Shown here one piece after another: positions 60,472 to 64,000 of a DNA stretch of 64,000 nt. Numbering within the stretch: position 1 is the stretch's first letter; every line of letters starts with the position of its first letter. The notes beneath the pieces are model-generated. The model was not told the origin of the DNA and did no database searches. It saw nothing but the letters and a program-made list of their open reading frames with translations. The position numbers and the translations under genes are program-made. The stretch spans positions 1 through 64,000 of the forward strand of contig NZ_JOFJ01000021.1 of assembly GCF_000718255.1 (NCBI RefSeq). Direction: 5' to 3'. The stretch comes from Spirillospora albida. GTDB lineage: Bacteria > Actinomycetota > Actinomycetes > Streptosporangiales > Streptosporangiaceae.

Positions 60472-61875
60472 TCAGGCCTTGGGCTTGATGACGTCGCCGG
60501 TCAGGAACTTCTTCGCGATCCGCTCGTCCGTCAGCTCGGTGCCCCAGTTCTTCGGGTCGGTCTTGATGACGAACTCCGCGCCGCACTCGAACTCGCCGCG
60601 GTTCTTGGGGAACACCTGCTCGTACTTCGTGCCGGTGAGCTTGACCATCAGCCCGCAGGACGCCGGCTTGTTGTTGCCCGGGTCGGTCGGCGCGTGCAGG
60701 CCGCCGCCCGTCCACTCGTGGACCTTCGACAGCTCGGTGATGACGCACTGGCGGGTGAGGTCGGAGCCGCACGCCTTGGCCGACTGCGCCCACAGCAGGA
60801 ACGAGGACGTGGCCTGCATGCCGAGCAGCGCGACCTTGCCCTTCTTGGCGTTGACGAGGTCCATGTACTGCTTGACCGCGGGGGCCTTGTCGGCGTTCTC
60901 GAACGGCTGGAAGATCATGCCGACGTGGAGGCCGTCGCCGTTCCCGGCCTTGTTCCACCCGGAGACGTGCGGGCTGTACCAGGTCGCCTCGAACACGTAC
61001 TTCGGCTTGATCCCGGCCCGCGCGATCGTGTCGAGCAGGCTGAACTGGCCGGCGTCCGGGGAGTCGGACGACCAGAGGAACTCGGCGCCGCACTTCTTGA
61101 GCTTCTCGGCGAACGGCATGTAGTTGCTCTCGCCGCGGTCGTTGAGCCGGACGCCGCAGTCCAGCGGCGTGATGCCCTGCTGCTTCATCGCACCGGCGAT
61201 CTTGTTGGTACCGGCGGAGACGGCCGGGGACGTCGACAGCAGGATGTCGGTCTTGGTCTTGAAGTTCGGGAAGTTCTTCTGCGCGAGCAGCATCCCGCTG
61301 ATGTTGAGCATGTCCACCGGGTACGGGACGGCCTCGTACTTCATCGGGCCCATGGACGAGTTCGGCCCGACCGTGAAGCCCGCGACCGTCGGCAGCTTGC
61401 AGCCGACGCGGTACTGCTCGGCCGCCTCGTCCATCGCGAAGCCCTGGCCGACGAGCATGAAGTCCTGCTTGCACGCCTCCTGCACGACCTTCGCGGACTG
61501 CATGTAGGCGGCGTCGTACTGGTTGCCCTTGATCTTGCGCCCGTTGATGCCGCCCTGCTCGTTGCACCACGCGATCATGGCGCTGACGGCGTCGCCCATC
61601 TCCTTGGACAGGCCCGGCGCGGAGGCGAACCCGCGGTCGTCGCCGAACCCGATCGTGATCTCCTTGTCGGTGACGCCCTGGTCGGTGGCGCCCTTGGCGT
61701 CACCGCCGCCGCAGGGCGACGGCAGCGTCCCGAACGAGGTGGCGGCGTTCTTCGCGCCGTCGCCCCCGTCCCCGGAGGCGCCGTCGGAACCGGATCGCTC
61801 TCCGGCGCACGCCGTGGTCAGCATCGCGAGGGCGAGCGCGCCCGCAGCGAGACGTCCGAACTTGTCTGCCTTCAT
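60472..61875 (-). CDS. ABC transporter substrate-binding lipoprotein (Liv/type I fold)
   Basis: ATG 61875, 467 residues. Signal peptide with lipobox LTTAC (lipidated Cys23), then a Gly/Ser/Asp linker and a type I periplasmic-binding fold: EITIGFGDDRGFASAPG, SAMIAWCNEQGGINGRKIKGNQYDA, VAGFTVGPNSSMGPMKYEAV, GAEFLWSSDSPDAGQFSLLDTIARAGIKP. It should capture the solute outside the membrane for the fused permease. Ligand unknown; the linked catabolic genes point to a steroid-type or alicyclic carboxylate rather than an amino acid. It lies 25 bases upstream of the permease gene. Confidence 0.9.
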   Translation of the reverse strand: MKADKFGRLAAGALALAMLTTACAGERSGSDGASGDGGDGAKNAATSFGTLPSPCGGGDAKGATDQGVTDKEITIGFGDDRGFASAPGLSKEMGDAVSAMIAWCNEQGGINGRKIKGNQYDAAYMQSAKVVQEACKQDFMLVGQGFAMDEAAEQYRVGCKLPTVAGFTVGPNSSMGPMKYEAVPYPVDMLNISGMLLAQKNFPNFKTKTDILLSTSPAVSAGTNKIAGAMKQQGITPLDCGVRLNDRGESNYMPFAEKLKKCGAEFLWSSDSPDAGQFSLLDTIARAGIKPKYVFEATWYSPHVSGWNKAGNGDGLHVGMIFQPFENADKAPAVKQYMDLVNAKKGKVALLGMQATSSFLLWAQSAKACGSDLTRQCVITELSKVHEWTGGGLHAPTDPGNNKPASCGLMVKLTGTKYEQVFPKNRGEFECGAEFVIKTDPKNWGTELTDERIAKKFLTGDVIKPKA

Positions 61876-61940
61876 TTCTGGACATGCTCCTTTCACCGGA
61901 CGTGCGGACACGGCCGGCCGGTGGGGTGGGAAAGCGGAGG

Positions 61941-62702
61941 TCAGCCGAAGTAGGCCTGGCCGCCGTCGAGAGGGATCGTGGCGCCGGTCAGGTAGCGCAT
62001 GCCCGGGCCGACCAGCGCGGCCACGGCCCGGCCGATGTCCTGCTCGCAGTCGCCGATGTAGCCGAGCGGGATGGTCCCGCGGAACTCCTCGGCGGCCTCG
62101 GGGTTGTTCTCGGCCCACCACTTGAGCCCCGGCGACAGGGCGTGCGGGGCGATGTTGTTGGCGCGGATGCCGTCCGGGCCCCATTCCGCCGCGGCCGTCC
62201 TCGTGAGCGACCGGAGCGCCTGCTTGGCCGCCGCGTAGGCCCCGTAGGTGGACGGGTCCCAGCGGACCATGGCGGACGTGACGAGGTTGACGATGCTGCC
62301 GCCGCCCCGCGCCTTCATGTGCGGGTGGCACGCCTTCATGAACGCGAACGCCGCGAACGGCCCCGACCGGAACCCGTTCCGGAAGGCGTCGTCGCTCATC
62401 TCCAGCAGCGGCCCGTAGGAGCCGGTGTAGGCGTTGTTGACGAGGATGTCGACACCGCCGAGCTGTTCCACGACGGCCGCCACGACCTCGGGAACGGCCT
62501 CCGTGTCCGTGACGTCGCAGGTGAACGCCTCGGCCCGTCCGCCGCGCTCCCGGATGAGCCCGCAGGTGGTCTCCAGCTTCGCCGGCGTCCGGCCGAGCAC
62601 GGCCACCGCCGCGCCCTCCGCGGCGAGCGCCAGAGCGATGCCCTGGCCGACGCCCTGGCCCGCGCCCGTGACGACCGCCACCGACCCGTCGAGACTTCCC
62701 AT
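61941..62702 (-). CDS. Short-chain dehydrogenase/reductase
   Basis: ATG 62702 (gggag upstream) gives 253 residues; ATG 62738 and 62714 are alternatives. Rossmann TGAGQGVGQGIALAL (12-26), LVNNAY (87-92), catalytic Ser region VTSAMVRWDPS and Tyr156-x-x-x-Lys160 (YGAYAAAKQAL). It oxidises or reduces a hydroxyl or keto group, plausibly a 3-hydroxyacyl-CoA or steroid hydroxyl for the linked pathway. First gene of the minus-strand transporter operon, 65 bases from the binding-protein gene, and divergent from the ligase at 62921. Confidence 0.9.
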   Translation of the reverse strand: MGSLDGSVAVVTGAGQGVGQGIALALAAEGAAVAVLGRTPAKLETTCGLIRERGGRAEAFTCDVTDTEAVPEVVAAVVEQLGGVDILVNNAYTGSYGPLLEMSDDAFRNGFRSGPFAAFAFMKACHPHMKARGGGSIVNLVTSAMVRWDPSTYGAYAAAKQALRSLTRTAAAEWGPDGIRANNIAPHALSPGLKWWAENNPEAAEEFRGTIPLGYIGDCEQDIGRAVAALVGPGMRYLTGATIPLDGGQAYFG

Positions 62703-62790
62703 CGGTACTCCCATCGCGCCATCCCGATTTCCGGTCATCCGGTACTCGGTTGCCGGTCATCGTGATGTGACGCGGGCCACGCGCCACCGC

Positions 62791-62853
62791 GAGTCCCGCT
62801 CACCGGGACCGAACGCGGTCACCCCCGGCGTACCGTGGAGTCCCACTCACCGG
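62791..62853. promoter_or_regulatory. Direct repeats in the divergent SDR/ligase promoter
   Basis: GAGTCCCGCTCACCGG (62791-62806) and GAGTCCCACTCACCGG (62838-62853) match at 15 of 16 positions with starts 47 bp apart. The first contains GTCCC-N7-GGGAC. They sit between divergent genes and are likely regulator sites for both. Confidence 0.55.
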
Positions 62854-62920
62854 AACACCCTGGTCAGCCACAGTGACCCTGGACACAATGAGCCCTTCGG
62901 CACGGAGATGAGGAGGCTCG

Positions 62921-64000
62921 ATGACCCCCACGGCAATGGAGATCATGCAGCGGCTGGTCGGTCCCGGCGGCACTTTTGAACTCCGTCCGGAGGAGGTTTT
63001 GGGCGCCCGAATCCCGGTGTTCGCGAACCGGGCCCGCAGCCTGGGCGAGGTCCTGACCCGCTCCGCGGACTTCGGCGACCGCGACTACATCGTCACCGCC
63101 GAAACCCGCATCTCATTCGCCGACCACGCCCGCCGCGCCGCGTCGATGGCCAAGGCCCTGCGCGACGACCACGGCGTCCGGCCCGGCGACCGCGTCGCGC
63201 TCTACGCCGCCAACTCCCCCGAGTGGATCATCGCGTTCTGGGCGACGATCGCCGCCGGAGCCGTCGCCGTCGGCTACAACGCCTGGTGGACCCGCCGCGA
63301 GGTCGAGTACGCCCTCGGCCACACCGCCCCGAAGGTCGTCATCGCCGACGCCAAGCGCGCCGCCAACGTCCCGGGCGCGCTCACCGTGGAGCAGGACGTC
63401 CCGGCGATGACCGCCGGCACCGCCGCCTTCGACATCCCGCCCGTCGCCGAGGACGACCCCGCCGTCATCCTCTACACGAGCGGGACGTCCGGACGCCCCA
63501 AGGGCGCGGTGCACACCCACCGCAACCTGACCTCGGTGGTCGAGTACCACCGCACCAACGACGCCCTCATCCAGATGTTCGGCGACCCCACCAGGCCCGA
63601 GGACCGCCGCTACCTGCTCGCCCTCCCCCTCTTCCACATCGCGAGCCTGCACAACCTCGCCGTCCCCCGCCTCGCCACCGGCTCCGCCGTCGTCATGCAC
63701 CTGGGCGGCTTCGACGTCGACAAGGTCCTCACCCTCATCGAACGGGAACGCGTCACGAACTGGGGCGCCGTCCCCACGATGGCGAACCGGCTCCTGGAGC
63801 ACGACGACCTGTCGAAGTACGACACGTCCTCCCTCACCGCGTTCGCCCTCGCGTCGGCGCCCTCGTCCCCGGCCTTCAAGGACAAGCTCCGCGCCGCCTT
63901 CCCCCCGGCCCGCAACGCCCTGGTCGACAGCTACGGCCTGACCGAATCCTGCACAGCGGTCGCGACCGCGTCCCCCCTCGACCTCATGGAGGCCCCCGGC
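62921..64000 (+). CDS. AMP-forming acyl-CoA ligase (partial, runs off the window)
   Basis: ATG 62921 follows aggagg with six-base spacing and is open to the last base, 360 codons. Visible features are LYAANSPEWIIAFWATIAAGA, ILYTSGTSGRPKGAVHTHRN (P-loop, about 184-203) and DSYGLTESCTAV near the edge; the C-terminal catalytic lysine domain lies beyond the window. It is divergent from the SDR-transporter operon, with which it shares repeated promoter elements, so it probably activates the imported acid or a product of it. Confidence 0.9.
   Translation, partial: MTPTAMEIMQRLVGPGGTFELRPEEVLGARIPVFANRARSLGEVLTRSADFGDRDYIVTAETRISFADHARRAASMAKALRDDHGVRPGDRVALYAANSPEWIIAFWATIAAGAVAVGYNAWWTRREVEYALGHTAPKVVIADAKRAANVPGALTVEQDVPAMTAGTAAFDIPPVAEDDPAVILYTSGTSGRPKGAVHTHRNLTSVVEYHRTNDALIQMFGDPTRPEDRRYLLALPLFHIASLHNLAVPRLATGSAVVMHLGGFDVDKVLTLIERERVTNWGAVPTMANRLLEHDDLSKYDTSSLTAFALASAPSSPAFKDKLRAAFPPARNALVDSYGLTESCTAVATASPLDLMEAPG

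Noticed and set aside
57837..60488. 883-codon frame opposite the fused permease
   Set aside because: Arg/Gln/His-rich antisense shadow; the minus strand has clear transmembrane permease sequence.
1..64000. CRISPR array, rRNA operon or intact tRNA gene
   Set aside because: No regular 20-40 base repeats with unique spacers and no complete cloverleaf or rRNA sequence were seen; the only tRNA-like sequence is the fragment at 17162.

Overview
The window is a very GC-rich actinobacterial chromosome segment. Start codons are often GTG or TTG, many genes overlap by ATGA or GTGA, and it carries a conservon, an ECF sigma factor, DUF574 methyltransferases and a mycobacterial-type steroid degradation operon. 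A member of the Thermomonosporaceae (Actinomadura or Thermomonospora relatives) fits best, but that placement is inference from gene content. The window has an accessory left part (1 to about 17.2 kb) and a metabolic and regulatory right part.
Left part. A secreted multidomain protein with a C-terminal amidase domain is broken by a frameshift and followed by a small secreted protein. Then come an acetyltransferase and a zinc-ribbon/HTH regulator, divergent from a tight operon with two DUF574 methyltransferase paralogues. Next are a sugar epimerase, a family 2 glycosyltransferase, an HD hydrolase and a 438-residue protein of unknown function. A second gene in this stretch (11468-11829) is also frameshifted. 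The stretch ends with a four-helix membrane protein of the kind found on actinomycete integrative elements, helically phased repeats, and a 41-bp 3' fragment of a tRNA-Lys gene at 17162-17202. This looks like the right attachment site of an integrated element, so most or all of the left part may be a decaying genomic island.
Middle (17.3-37.4 kb). This holds a SigE-type sigma factor with a coupled membrane protein, a tyrosine recombinase with repeated half-sites in front of it, and a small cluster of stress/regulatory proteins (LapA-like, DUF5994, STAS, degenerate ATPase-like). It continues with an acyl-CoA ligase/P450 pair, a Ser/Thr kinase with WD40 repeats, two TetR regulators, BluB, a secreted beta-helix protein, a DUF2236 oxygenase and a GMC oxidoreductase with a roadblock protein.
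Right part. A complete four-gene conservon (37.6-41.4 kb) precedes a steroid catabolic block. hsaE-hsaG-hsaF finish degradation of the opened ring A fragment. A nine-gene minus-strand operon (46.3-56.3 kb) encodes the FadE28/FadE29-type dehydrogenases, ChsH1/ChsH2 hydratase and Ltp2 aldolase that remove the last three side-chain carbons, together with two acyl-CoA ligases, a MaoC-like hydratase and an Old Yellow Enzyme-type reductase. Beside it lies a branched-chain-amino-acid-type ABC transporter operon with a fused LivH-LivM permease, headed by a short-chain dehydrogenase and divergent from a further acyl-CoA ligase cut by the window edge. Together these genes would import, activate and beta-oxidise a steroid-like or other alicyclic acid; the transporter substrate is unproven. 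No ring-opening genes (kstD, kshAB, hsaABCD) and no KstR regulator lie in the window.
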